DNA from: an uncultured Lachnospiraceae bacterium
GTDB taxonomy: Bacteria > Bacillota > Clostridia > Lachnospirales > Lachnospiraceae
Assembly (NCBI GenBank): GCA_944377405.1
Contig: CALWES010000001.1
Location: 62,001-126,000, forward strand
DNA: 64,000 nt
Direction: 5' to 3'
This document shows, piece by piece, positions 17,069 to 25,162 of the stretch (its first letter is position 1; each line of letters starts with the position of its first letter). The notes under the pieces are model-generated. The model was not told where the DNA came from. It ran no database searches and worked only from the letters and a program-made list of their open reading frames with translations. The translations under genes and the position numbers were made by a program.

Positions 17069-18286
17069 ATGAAGAAAAAACTTTTATGTACGGCTTTGCT
17101 GCTGTCTGCCACAGTAATCGCAGCCTGCGGGGCAAATACGGCAGAGAGTGCAGCTCCGGAAACTACGACGGAAGCCAAGGCACAGGAGCAGTCAGCAGAG
17201 AAAACTGAGGATACTGCAGCTGCTGAAGAAAGCCAGGAGAGCGAGGAGACTGAACCTTATAAGATCGGTATCGTTACCCCGACGCTTACCGTCAGCGAGG
17301 ACGAATTCCGGGGAGCCGCAGAAATGGTAGAGAAATATCCGGATATCGTCGTTCACAAGACGCTTCCGGAAAACTTTGCCACAGACAAAGAGGGTTGTAT
17401 TTCCGTTGTAACCAGTCTGGCTGATGATCCGGAAATCAAGTATATCCTGTTTAATAACGGAATGGAGGGAATCGTGCCTGCGTTCCAGACAGTCCGGGAA
17501 AAGAGACCGGATATCGTGACCATGGTATCCTGTAATGACGATCCTGCTCTGTTAAATGAATATGTAGATATTTCCCTGACCACCGACTGGAACAGAAGAG
17601 GCGTTACCATTCCCACGAAGGCACACGAGATGGGAGCTGAGACCTTTGTGTTCTATTCCTTCCCAACACATATGGCAACAGAGAGCAAGTCTATCATGAG
17701 AGACAATATGAAGAAGACCTGCGAAGAACTGGGTATGACCTGGGTAGAGGAGAGCACACCGGATCCCCAGACCGGAAACGGAACTGCTGCCATGCTTCAG
17801 TATCTGAGGGAGGATATTCCGAGAAAGATCGAAGAGTACGGCCCCAATACGAACATTTTTGGAACCAACTGCCCGATGTATGACGTGATTCTGGATGAAG
17901 CTTTCAAGCTGAAGTTTATCGTGGCTGAGCAGTGCTGCCCGACGCCTACACAGGCATATCCCACAGTACTGAACCTTGAGATCACGGAAGATGATCTGGG
18001 AGATTATACCAAGATCAACAATATGATCTCTGAGAAGGCTGCAGAAGCAGATATGACAGGACGTCTTTCCGGATGGGCAATGCCTTCTTCCGTATACGTT
18101 CCGCAGCTGCAGGTTGAGCTTGCCAAGTATATGCACGATAATGATCTGACTCCGGATGACGTAAGGAGCGTAGAGTTCCTGAACAAGTTTACGGAAGAGC
18201 ATATGCCTACCGGTGCAGACTTCCAGACTGGCGGAGAAGGACTGGATAACTATTTCATGCTGATCCTCCAGGACGTATTCTATTAA
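17069..18286 (+). CDS. DUF3798-family substrate-binding lipoprotein
   Basis: The product is 405 aa. The lipoprotein signal ends at VIAACGAN, followed by an Ala/Glu/Thr-rich tether (25-60). The body starts KIGIVTPTLTVSEDEFRGA and includes LADDPEIKYILFNNGMEG, LTTDWNRRGVTIPTKAHEMGAETFVFYSFP and GTNCPMYDVILDEAF. It ends with EQCCPTPTQAYPTVL, the pattern I associate with DUF3798. That fold is related to periplasmic-binding-protein type 1. It completes the importer encoded by the three upstream genes. A terminator lies just downstream. The ligand is not known; the neighbouring reductases suggest the imported compound is reduced inside the cell (inference). Confidence 0.85.
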   Translation: MKKKLLCTALLLSATVIAACGANTAESAAPETTTEAKAQEQSAEKTEDTAAAEESQESEETEPYKIGIVTPTLTVSEDEFRGAAEMVEKYPDIVVHKTLPENFATDKEGCISVVTSLADDPEIKYILFNNGMEGIVPAFQTVREKRPDIVTMVSCNDDPALLNEYVDISLTTDWNRRGVTIPTKAHEMGAETFVFYSFPTHMATESKSIMRDNMKKTCEELGMTWVEESTPDPQTGNGTAAMLQYLREDIPRKIEEYGPNTNIFGTNCPMYDVILDEAFKLKFIVAEQCCPTPTQAYPTVLNLEITEDDLGDYTKINNMISEKAAEADMTGRLSGWAMPSSVYVPQLQVELAKYMHDNDLTPDDVRSVEFLNKFTEEHMPTGADFQTGGEGLDNYFMLILQDVFY

Positions 18287-18324
18287 ATCTATTCATTTAA
18301 AAATTAAAGAAAGATACCGATGAA

Positions 18325-18380
18325 AAGGACCCGTTGGGAGAGAAGAATGAATGTTCTTCCCCAACGGGTCCTCCTTTTTT
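18325..18380. terminator. Intrinsic terminator between convergent genes
   Basis: GGACCCGTTGGG pairs with CCCAACGGGTCC across a 21-base loop and is followed by T-rich sequence on the plus strand. It separates the DUF3798 gene from the convergent second reductase. Confidence 0.85.
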
Positions 18381-18422
18381 ATTTACGATAGGATATATGC
18401 AGAGATTTTACAGAATCCTGTT

Positions 18423-19574
18423 TTACCCCAGCATCTCCAGGAATGCACCAAGCCTTGTGGCGATCTGGCCCTTGTCAGCCTGGGAGTAGTCGGTCTCAAG
18501 GCCCAGATAGGGCAGGCCCTTTTCCTCGGTGACGTAGCGCTTTACATTGTAGGATTCAATATTAAAGGTATGGCAGGCCTGCAGGATTACCTCGATGACT
18601 CCGTCTACCCGGAACTCATCGATGAGACGGCCCATCTCTTCAAAGCGGGGCTGGTTGGGAGACATGACGGAGCAGGTCACATTGAGGTACTTCTTTGCCA
18701 GAGCATCGTAAACGTCTCCGGTCTCCTCCACCTTGTCCAGCTGGGTGCGGATACCGTTACAGGTATCGATCACGACGCAGTCGGCTCCCAGCTCCTCAAC
18801 GGCCTTTATGATCTTATCCCGCACACCCATATTGGGGCAGCCGGTCACCAGCAGTCTTGGGCGATCGGAGGTGGTACCCTTTATATGCTCCTCCCAGTAC
18901 TGCTTCAGTTCCTCCGTACGGGCCGCAAAGGTCTTACATCTTTCTTCGATATCGAAGCTGAAGCCAGCTGCATCCGTCCTTGAGCCCATTTCGTAGCCGC
19001 TGATGGCTGCGGGGTAGAGCTTTCCAAGGCTCAGATATTCTGTCATGACCTCACGCTCCTTGTTCTTCATGCGGATCGCTTCCCGGATCTTGTCCTCGGT
19101 GATGGTGATGCCGTAGAAGTCCTCCAGCTTTTCCTTGAAGCGGATGATCTCGCTGCGCCATTCCTTCAGAGCCTCCGGATAATCCCGGCTGTTGGGCAGC
19201 TTCAGTACATAGGTCTCCTTGATCTCGTTCAGGAGCTCGAACATTTTTTTCTTACCGTCGCAGGTGGTCTCACCTACGATCAGGTCGGAATAGTAGAAGT
19301 AGGGGCACTTGTCCGTCAGGGCAAAGCCGTAGCTGGCCTTGATCAGGGGACAGAGGTTTCTGGGCAGAACGGATTCTGCCTCCGGAATGGGTTCCTCGGA
19401 GCTTGCGCAGAGGCCGCAGGGAACTGCGTCGGCCGCGTAGATGATCTCACAGGGCACATAGGAACAGAAGGTGCCGATGACCCGTTTTCCGCTTTCCTTA
19501 AGCTCCTTTACCTTCAGGAAACCGGCCTTTCTGGTCTCATCGTAGGTTTCAAAATTACCGGGTAATTTCTGCAT
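18423..19574 (-). CDS. Double-cubane-cluster-type reductase / 2-hydroxyacyl-CoA dehydratase-like protein, copy 2
   Basis: The product is 383 aa and is very similar along its whole length to copy 1 at 12.05-13.2 kb. It shares [84 protein letters not shown] and the C-terminal [17 protein letters not shown]. Cys37, 56, 75, 90 and 105 are all kept; Cys42 and Cys53 are additional here. It lies 62 bases downstream of the activator gene on the same strand, so they form an operon. The two copies bracket the importer, suggesting duplication with divergence of substrate or regulation. Substrate unknown. Confidence 0.86.
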   Translation of the reverse strand: MQKLPGNFETYDETRKAGFLKVKELKESGKRVIGTFCSYVPCEIIYAADAVPCGLCASSEEPIPEAESVLPRNLCPLIKASYGFALTDKCPYFYYSDLIVGETTCDGKKKMFELLNEIKETYVLKLPNSRDYPEALKEWRSEIIRFKEKLEDFYGITITEDKIREAIRMKNKEREVMTEYLSLGKLYPAAISGYEMGSRTDAAGFSFDIEERCKTFAARTEELKQYWEEHIKGTTSDRPRLLVTGCPNMGVRDKIIKAVEELGADCVVIDTCNGIRTQLDKVEETGDVYDALAKKYLNVTCSVMSPNQPRFEEMGRLIDEFRVDGVIEVILQACHTFNIESYNVKRYVTEEKGLPYLGLETDYSQADKGQIATRLGAFLEMLG

Positions 19575-19636
19575 GTCTTTTTGTCTCCCTTCGCATATAT
19601 GATTGATCGTTATTTTTTCAAAGACATTTCTCGTGA

Positions 19637-20467
19637 TTATGAATCCGCCTGAAGCCTGCTGCGGCGTTCTCCAAGCTTTTTGGCTGTCATGGCAGCCCCC
19701 AGAGCACCGGCATAGCGGCCTTCAGAGGAATTTTCCACAGGCTGTCCGAGACGGTCGGAGAGCAGTGCAGCAAAGTAGCTGTTGCTGCTTAATCCACCGG
19801 TCAGAACCACCTTCTCCGCCAGTTTCTGACGCTTGCACATGGTGGCGACCTTATTTGCTACGGAGGCGATGACGCCGCTGGCAATGTCCTCACGGCTGCG
19901 GCCCTCGGCAATGTAGCTGATGACCTCCGATTCAGCAAAGACGGTACAGAGAGCGGAGATGGGGATAGGCTCTCCTGCCTTGGCCAGTGCGAACATATCG
20001 TCAATGTCTACGTTCAGGCGGTTTGCCATGACCTCGATGAACTTGCCTGTGCCGGCAGCGCATTTGTCATTCATCAGAAAGTCTGAGACAATGCCGTTTT
20101 CCACCAGAATGACCTTGGTGTCCTGTCCGCCTACATCAATGACGCTGACGGCCTTTTCCTTCTGGAAGAGGACCTGAGCGCCCTTGGCATGGCAGGTTAT
20201 CTCCGTGACCTGTTTATCGGAAAAATCCACGGCTTCCCGTCCGTAGCCTGTGGAGACTACCACGGAGTTCTTCCCGTGCTCCTCTGTATCCGTGACATAA
20301 ATTCCCTTGCCGGACAGAAGCTCGGCAATGTTTTTGGCAGCCATGCGGCTGCTCCATCCTGTGGGGATCACAAATTCCTCAAGGACCTCTCCGGTCTCGG
20401 AGAGGACGACGATCTTGGCGGCTGTTGAGCCGATATCAATTCCTGTATAGTACATAAGCTTCTCCAT
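19637..20467 (-). CDS. ATP-dependent activator of 2-hydroxyacyl-CoA dehydratase/double-cubane reductases (HgdC/YjiL type)
   Basis: The product is 276 aa, of the BadF/BadG/HgdC ASKHA-ATPase family: phosphate-1 motif [26 protein letters not shown], adenosine motif [13 protein letters not shown] and C-terminal [11 protein letters not shown]. The bridging [4Fe-4S] cluster ligands are the Cys in [12 protein letters not shown] and the Cys in [14 protein letters not shown]. The protein hydrolyses ATP to push an electron at very low potential into its partner reductase. It is co-transcribed with copy 2 and presumably also serves copy 1, which has no activator next to it. Start: MEKLMYY; MYYTG four codons later is an alternative. 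Confidence 0.92.
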   Translation of the reverse strand: MEKLMYYTGIDIGSTAAKIVVLSETGEVLEEFVIPTGWSSRMAAKNIAELLSGKGIYVTDTEEHGKNSVVVSTGYGREAVDFSDKQVTEITCHAKGAQVLFQKEKAVSVIDVGGQDTKVILVENGIVSDFLMNDKCAAGTGKFIEVMANRLNVDIDDMFALAKAGEPIPISALCTVFAESEVISYIAEGRSREDIASGVIASVANKVATMCKRQKLAEKVVLTGGLSSNSYFAALLSDRLGQPVENSSEGRYAGALGAAMTAKKLGERRSRLQADS

Positions 20468-20496
20468 TTCATATCATGAGATAAAGTATACCATTA

Positions 20497-20549
20497 AAAA
20501 AAGACTTCCGGCGAAGTATTGCATTTTTTTATATACCGGAAGTCTTTTA
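20497..20549 (-). terminator. Intrinsic terminator downstream of the recombinase/small-peptide genes
   Basis: AAAGACTTCCGG pairs with CCGGAAGTCTTT; on the minus strand it is followed by TTTTTTT. The stem core AAAGACTTCC/GGAAGTCTTT recurs in the terminator at 31421-31474. Confidence 0.82.
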
Positions 20550-20573
20550 TTACGGATTTTTATAAATCCTTTG

Positions 20574-20699
20574 TTAGCAGTGTCTGCCGTGTCCGTGGCC
20601 GGAATGCCCTCCGCATCCTGTGCCAGGGTGATCGCAGATCCCGTCCCCATCCTTATATATTACGCCTCCCTGGTTCTGTCCATGGCGGATTGGAGTCAT
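20574..20699 (-). CDS. 41-aa Gly/His/Cys-rich peptide
   Basis: The frame runs from ATG at 20699 to TAA at 20574. It encodes 41 residues with a DGDGICDHPGTGCGGH core and a GHGHGRHC tail. DGDGICD-type segments with nearby His/Cys are seen in many short Firmicutes ORFs and look metal-binding. It starts 18 bases after the recombinase stop codon and ends before a terminator, so it could ride on the recombinase transcript. No good ribosome site is visible (the nearest GGGAGG is about 22 bases away), which lowers confidence. Function unknown. Confidence 0.5.
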   Translation of the reverse strand: MTPIRHGQNQGGVIYKDGDGICDHPGTGCGGHSGHGHGRHC

Positions 20700-20717
20700 G
20701 GTACTTTTTACAGCGCT

Positions 20718-21779
20718 TCAGTCCTCCCGCAGATGCACCGCATCCCGGGCCATCCGCCGGCGGTCATCTTCAATAGCGGCATAGTGTTTTTTCGTGGTAT
20801 TGACGTCTGCATGTCCAAGTACATCCGCCACCAGGTAGATATCCCCGGTCTCCCGGTAAAGGGCGGTGCCGTAGGTGCTCCGGAGCTTGTGAGGGGTAAT
20901 GTGCTTTAAGGGAGCGGCTGCCCGGGCATATTTTTTCACCAGGTTTTCCACGCTGCGGACACTTAAACGTTTTTTCTGCAGGGAGAGGAAGAGGGCATCC
21001 TCATGGCCGCTTTCCGGAATGGTGTGGTGCCGTTCCTCCAGATAGGGCAGGAGCGCTTCCTTTACATCGTCTCCGAAATAGACGGTGGCAGTCTTGCCGC
21101 CCTTCCTGCGGATCCGCACGCCGTTTTCCTCCAGATTCAGGTCGGAAAGATCGATTCCCACACATTCGGATACACGCATGCCGGTGCCCAGGAGGAGGGA
21201 GAGAAGAGCAGTATCCCGTATTCTGGTCTTTTCGTGATAATCCTGCTGACGCTTCGACAGATGAGCGCCGGTATCGGCCTCCTCCAGGAAACGGTTCATT
21301 TCTGAGCGGTTCAGCCGCACGATATCCTTCTGATGCAGCTTCGGCAGACGGACCCTGGCGGCGGGGTTCGTATCGATCATTTCGTTGTTATAGAAATAGT
21401 TGTAGAAGGACTTTAAGGATGCAATCTTGCGTTTGATCCCGTTTTCTCTGTTGGCGATCTCTTCACCTTCCTCACCGGGGCGGTATTTGAGATACTCCAT
21501 GTATTCCTCCAGATCCTGGACACCAACCCGGTCCAGGTCCCGGATCCGGAAATCGGAGATATCCTGATAGCGCTTATGGAAGGAGGGATTTTCCTGAAGC
21601 AGGAAATGAAAGAACACATTCAGATCATAGGCATAGGCAAGGCGGGTCCTGGACTGGGTCCTGGGTTCGATGCCCCGGAAAAACTGCTTACAGAATGGCG
21701 GAAGCTTCCAGATCAGTTCCCTGAGCCGTTCATGGTTGATCCGGTCCTGCTGATCGTGATAGGAGAGATTTTTAGGCAT
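20718..21779 (-). CDS. XerS-like tyrosine recombinase
   Basis: The product is 353 aa. The N-terminal SAM-like core-binding domain covers about 25-150, and the catalytic domain about 155-345. The probable catalytic set is Arg202 (TGMRVSEC), Lys226 (RRKGGKT), His297 and Arg300 (TPHKLRSTYG), His323 (LGHADVNTT) and Tyr333 (KKHYAAI). The insert DTGAHLSKRQQDYHEKTRIRD before the first catalytic Arg and the overall length recall single-recombinase XerS. The start at 21779 follows GGGAGG by nine bases. Codon use is GC-rich like the chromosome and unlike the adjoining prophage. The attachment repeat lies about 80 bases upstream, as xerS lies beside difSL in streptococci. Confidence 0.85.
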   Translation of the reverse strand: MPKNLSYHDQQDRINHERLRELIWKLPPFCKQFFRGIEPRTQSRTRLAYAYDLNVFFHFLLQENPSFHKRYQDISDFRIRDLDRVGVQDLEEYMEYLKYRPGEEGEEIANRENGIKRKIASLKSFYNYFYNNEMIDTNPAARVRLPKLHQKDIVRLNRSEMNRFLEEADTGAHLSKRQQDYHEKTRIRDTALLSLLLGTGMRVSECVGIDLSDLNLEENGVRIRRKGGKTATVYFGDDVKEALLPYLEERHHTIPESGHEDALFLSLQKKRLSVRSVENLVKKYARAAAPLKHITPHKLRSTYGTALYRETGDIYLVADVLGHADVNTTKKHYAAIEDDRRRMARDAVHLRED

Positions 21780-21852
21780 GGTTTTGTACCTCCCGGGCCC
21801 TGTAGGAAGGGCCTGATTGTGAAACTGCAGAGGGGCATTGTCCCATATCAAA

Positions 21853-21964
21853 CTATTCGCAAAACACAGGTTTAACGAAGAGTTAGTAGCGGAAATGCCT
21901 TATTTTGCAGGTTTTTTCTGGTTTTGGATCTATTCGCTTTTTCCAGTATGTTTTGCGAATAGAT
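21853..21964. repeat. Left attachment repeat (attL) of the inovirus prophage
   Basis: The stretch 21863-21964 is repeated directly at 28333-28433 with about eight differences. It contains two palindromic sites. The first is CTATTCG (21853-21859) facing CGAAGAG across AACACAGGTTTAACGAA. The second is ATCTATTCGC (21928-21937) and GCGAATAGAT (21955-21964), perfect 10-base arms around 17 bases. The 14-mer CTATTCGCAAAACA (21853-21866) recurs inverted at 21949-21962. Confidence 0.85.
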
Positions 21965-21976
21965 GAAGGGATTGCT

Positions 21977-23359
21977 ATGAAGAATTATACTCTTAAGTTA
22001 TTAGTTTGTGCAATGGGTATTTGTCTTTCTGTGCCTTTCTTTTCTTATGCTGAATTTGATCAGTATAACTATTATGATTCTCCGGTGTCTGAAATGGGGC
22101 CGACTATTCGTGACTTTAAGGGTAATTCATGGCGTGGAACTAATACTTTAGGTGACTGGAATCTGTATTTCAAAGTAAATCCGGATTGGGATCCTCTTGA
22201 TCCTGCTTCTCCTATGTATGTTTGGGGTCCGTCTCGCTTTGATATGGATTCCGTTAAATTTACCGGTACTAATTATATCGGTCTTATAAATGCTTTTTAT
22301 GGTGGTGGTTACTACAATATCGTTGATTCCACGTTTGAATCTGATGATGGTAAGTATGGTACTCAGATCTCTAATACTGACCTTAATGGAAATGCTATTA
22401 AGGACGGTATGTACGAGATAACTACTTCGTTGTTTCGGGATAGTACTTCTGTTGCTGTTAATCCGCAGTCTGATGGTGGTTCTCCCGGTGTTGAAATTTC
22501 CGGATCTACATTTCAGGATAATACGGATATTAATGTCGCCGATGGTGGCACTCTATCTATTAATGACAGTGTTATTAATTTGGCTAATGAGGATATTATG
22601 GATCGGTATTTAGGTACTTCTTCGCCTCTCTATTCTCTTATGCAATGGTTTTTTAATACTGTAGCTAGTAAGCTTTACTGGGGCATGTCTCAATTAAGGA
22701 TTATTCAAGATTTTTTAACTTCTTATCGTCTTGAGTATGAGCCTACTCTTGTTTCTTTAGAACCCGGTTATTCGGAATATTATCTTCCTAACGTCTTTGT
22801 TGTTGCTTATTATTATCAGGATGAACATTTAGTTTATACCGAAGAAACTTATTATTGCTCTTTTCCCGGTGCTATTCAAGCTTATTTTCGCGGTCTTGGA
22901 ATTACTCTTAATAGTATTGGCACAATGTTTTCTAACTGGTTTTATCCACTTGATCCTGATGCGCCTTACTGGCGTTATTGGAATACTGATACCGGTGAGC
23001 AGGAAGCTACGAATTTAGCAGGTGTTTTGTATAACATCACTTGGTATTTGGGTGAGATTTATAAAACTGATGACTGGGACGCTGGATCCGGATTTCAGGA
23101 GGCTACTGATAAAATGGATCAGTTGACTTCTGATATGAATGAGGCTGAGTCTGCTATAACTGATTCTGTATTAGGCAATGTTCAGGATTTTGTACCGGAT
23201 CCGGATGATGTAACTTCTTTAGCTGCTCTTGGATATATTGGGGATTACCTGCAGCGGATCTATGTTGCCCTGGGTGGTTTTGGTATTCCGGTTCTTTTGT
23301 CTTTGGTTCTTGCCGTATGTATGCAGTTGATCGGTTACTTTAAGTATAAGGGGGATTAA
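21977..23359 (+). CDS. Inovirus adsorption/minor coat protein (pIII-like)
   Basis: The product is 460 aa. A signal peptide (MKNYTLKLLVCAMGICLSVPFFSYA) starts it and a single C-terminal membrane anchor with a short basic tail (IPVLLSLVLAVCMQLIGYFKYKGD) ends it, the topology of pIII. Residues about 85-205 have repeated short strands (FTGTNYIGLINAF, YNIVDSTFES, MYEITTSLFRDST, VEISGSTFQDNTDINV, LSINDSVINL) that suggest a right-handed beta-helix receptor-binding module. A helical stalk region precedes the anchor. The ATG at 21977 follows AAGGG and begins the signal peptide. It is the first gene after the left repeat. Confidence 0.82.
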   Translation: MKNYTLKLLVCAMGICLSVPFFSYAEFDQYNYYDSPVSEMGPTIRDFKGNSWRGTNTLGDWNLYFKVNPDWDPLDPASPMYVWGPSRFDMDSVKFTGTNYIGLINAFYGGGYYNIVDSTFESDDGKYGTQISNTDLNGNAIKDGMYEITTSLFRDSTSVAVNPQSDGGSPGVEISGSTFQDNTDINVADGGTLSINDSVINLANEDIMDRYLGTSSPLYSLMQWFFNTVASKLYWGMSQLRIIQDFLTSYRLEYEPTLVSLEPGYSEYYLPNVFVVAYYYQDEHLVYTEETYYCSFPGAIQAYFRGLGITLNSIGTMFSNWFYPLDPDAPYWRYWNTDTGEQEATNLAGVLYNITWYLGEIYKTDDWDAGSGFQEATDKMDQLTSDMNEAESAITDSVLGNVQDFVPDPDDVTSLAALGYIGDYLQRIYVALGGFGIPVLLSLVLAVCMQLIGYFKYKGD

Positions 23360-23360
23360 T

Positions 23361-23582
23361 ATGATCGGTTTCTTGCAGTCTCTTGCGGATTTCTTCGGAT
23401 CTATTATAGATTTCGTTGTATCTATCTTTATGATGATTGTTAATCTTTTCTTACTGATCCCGAAGGGCCTTACTTATATTGTTACCTTGGTCGGTTATCT
23501 TCCGGATTTCATGGTTCCGGTCATTATAGTATCGGTTTCTGTGTCGGCTCTGCTGATGGTCGTGAATCATGGAGGTGACTGA
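23361..23582 (+). CDS. Small inovirus membrane protein (73 aa)
   Basis: Two hydrophobic segments (about 12-33 and 40-68) separated by a short PKG turn. It starts two bases after the adsorption gene. Its place after pIII fits pVI or another cap/minor coat protein, but the family is not recognised. The stop overlaps the next start as TGATG. Confidence 0.65.
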   Translation: MIGFLQSLADFFGSIIDFVVSIFMMIVNLFLLIPKGLTYIVTLVGYLPDFMVPVIIVSVSVSALLMVVNHGGD

Positions 23583-23743
23583 TGACAGCTTTTCTTGATT
23601 TTTTTATTACTGCTATTGGTTCATTGGTTTCCATGTTGTTTTCCTGGGATCTTTTTTCCGGTATTTCCGTTGGTGATTTTCTTGTTGCGATTATGGTTGT
23701 TGTAATATTGATCGGTGCTTTGAGGTTGCGTGTTCGTGATTAA
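23582..23743 (+). CDS. Small inovirus membrane protein (53 aa)
   Basis: A 53-residue frame begins with MTAFLDFFITAIGSLVSMLF and ends with an anchor VAIMVVVILIGAL followed by RLRVRD. The basic tail after a hydrophobic helix resembles filamentous-phage coat or cap proteins (pVII/pIX size class). GGAGG lies seven bases upstream, inside the preceding gene. It overlaps the next gene. Confidence 0.65.
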   Translation: MTAFLDFFITAIGSLVSMLFSWDLFSGISVGDFLVAIMVVVILIGALRLRVRD

Positions 23744-24509
23744 GTTTCGTTTTACAATTTGCCTGGCTTTATCCATACTCTCCTCTCCTGCTGTTGTATA
23801 TGCTGCTGAAGCTACACCTTCGGCAGCTGTCCAGCAGGAGGATCAGAGCGTGGATCAGAGCGTGGATCCGGTTCAGGATGTAAATCCTTATGATTCCGAA
23901 GCTCCTTCTTCCTGGGTTCCGGATGATGGTGAGGTTATTGGTGGCTCCGGTGCTGGCAAGCTTGATGATCCTTCGGATTTCTCTACTGGCTCGGTTCCGG
24001 TTGAGTATATTGATTATATTGAGAGGCATAGCGATGAACTGGAAGCATTTTCTGATCCGTCTGTTTTCGATACTTACCATAGGAATATTGTTGTTTATAC
24101 GGGTACTTTCGGAGATACGCAATATGATTTGATAGTCCCATTTTCTGCTTATTCCGTGTTGGATGTATATGATGGCCTGCTGCTTAATGTTGGACCCGAT
24201 ACCGTGGTTGGTCGTCTGGAGCCTGTAGGTGGTGTCATTGATCCTTCGGAATATGATTACATGACTTATACATTAAGCCCTGTATATGGCAGTTCTCAGA
24301 ACGTATATGAGTATGGCAGCCTTAATTACATGACTCATTATTATAAGGATTCCCGCTATGATCGGATCACATCGTCTCGTACTTATGGGGCGTTTGAGGT
24401 AGAGGATACTGTGCTGCATTATGGCGCAGCGGATCGTACTTATTACATTCTGATCTGTATCTTGGCTGCTTTGATAGGAGGTACTTGGATATGCAGACAA
24501 CCGCATTAA
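23736..24509 (+). CDS. Second secreted, C-terminally anchored inovirus surface protein (257 aa)
   Basis: A signal peptide (IKFRFTICLALSILSSPAVVYAA) is followed by a Ser/Asp/Pro-rich linker to about residue 75 containing the repeat QSVDQSVDP. An extracellular domain of about 150 residues rich in Tyr/Asp/Val comes next, then a C-terminal membrane segment (YYILICILAALIGGTWICRQPH). This again is pIII-like topology. GTG at 23736 is preferred over GTG at 23730 because GAGG is ten bases upstream of it. I do not recognise the domain. It could be a second tip protein or a host-surface or exclusion factor. Confidence 0.68.
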   Translation: MIKFRFTICLALSILSSPAVVYAAEATPSAAVQQEDQSVDQSVDPVQDVNPYDSEAPSSWVPDDGEVIGGSGAGKLDDPSDFSTGSVPVEYIDYIERHSDELEAFSDPSVFDTYHRNIVVYTGTFGDTQYDLIVPFSAYSVLDVYDGLLLNVGPDTVVGRLEPVGGVIDPSEYDYMTYTLSPVYGSSQNVYEYGSLNYMTHYYKDSRYDRITSSRTYGAFEVEDTVLHYGAADRTYYILICILAALIGGTWICRQPH

Positions 24510-24670
24510 TTTCTTTGTTGGATCTTTTTGAGGCTTTTCTTGGTCCTATTCCTCCGGAGGTTGTCCCGCTGGCTTATCTTCTATGCTTTTATCTTCTTCT
24601 TTTTGGTGTCCGGGAGATCTTTGATCTTTTCCGTTTTCTTCTGGGGGTGATCTTTAAGTGGAGGCATTAA
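24491..24670 (+). CDS. Small inovirus membrane protein (59 aa)
   Basis: One or two hydrophobic stretches with a PIPPEVVP turn and a basic end (FKWRH). AGGAGG lies nine bases upstream of the ATG at 24491. It overlaps both neighbours by a few bases. No family recognised. Confidence 0.65.
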   Translation: MQTTALISLLDLFEAFLGPIPPEVVPLAYLLCFYLLLFGVREIFDLFRFLLGVIFKWRH

Positions 24671-24816
24671 ATTCAACTTTGAACTGGGTTGTTGAGTCCC
24701 TTACTTCTCTTTTTTCTGCTTGTACTTCTGGGGATTTTGGCCTTTTGGGTTTTGCTCTTGTTGGTTTTCTTTTAATTCGGCAGTTTGCGAAAGCTTTTCA
24801 TATTATCAAAAAATAA
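24658..24816 (+). CDS. Small inovirus membrane protein (52 aa)
   Basis: A GTG-started frame with a GGGGGTGAT ribosome site eight bases upstream. A hydrophobic helix (FGLLGFALVGFLLI) is followed by a basic tail RQFAKAFHIIKK. Size and charge pattern resemble a coat or cap protein. It directly precedes the major coat gene. Confidence 0.6.
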   Translation: MEALNSTLNWVVESLTSLFSACTSGDFGLLGFALVGFLLIRQFAKAFHIIKK

Positions 24817-24826
24817 GGAGGTTTAT

Positions 24827-25141
24827 ATGTTTACCGCTTTTAAAAATCGTGTGAAACGTATGGTTTCAGATTGTAAGGCTGCATGTTCTCTTATGTTCGG
24901 CCTTGGCTTTTCTGCTGTTATGGCGTTTCCGGCTCTGGCTTCTGGTGGGGGTGGTGAGGCTGAGGCAGCTGATATTAGCTCTTTCCTTGATACATCTTCT
25001 ACCCTTTTTGCTTGGATCCTCGATGAGATGGGGAATCTTATCTCCTTTGTAATGGCTAATCCGTTTCTTGCGGTTGGTCTTTCACTGTTTATCGTTGGTG
25101 CGGTCATCGCTTTCTTTGTCCGGATCAAGATGTCTGTGTAA
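24827..25141 (+). CDS. Inovirus major coat protein candidate (pVIII-like)
   Basis: The product is 104 aa. A long basic signal sequence ends at FPALA, with cleavage likely before SGGGG. The mature part of about 65 residues starts acidic (GEAEAADISSFL), continues into an amphipathic/hydrophobic helix (FLAVGLSLFIVGAVIAFF) and ends basic (VRIKMSV). This matches the pVIII plan of acidic surface, membrane helix and basic DNA-facing end. It has the best ribosome site in the prophage, AAGGAGG five bases before the ATG, fitting high expression. Confidence 0.8.
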   Translation: MFTAFKNRVKRMVSDCKAACSLMFGLGFSAVMAFPALASGGGGEAEAADISSFLDTSSTLFAWILDEMGNLISFVMANPFLAVGLSLFIVGAVIAFFVRIKMSV

Positions 25142-25162
25142 CTTGAATTTCGGGAGGGCAGT

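Noticed and set aside
20718-21779. Recombinase as the inovirus integrase
   Set aside because: It lies outside the direct repeats and has chromosome-like GC-rich codons, while the phage is AT-rich with T-ending codons. Kept as a chromosomal gene, though the alternative is not fully excluded.
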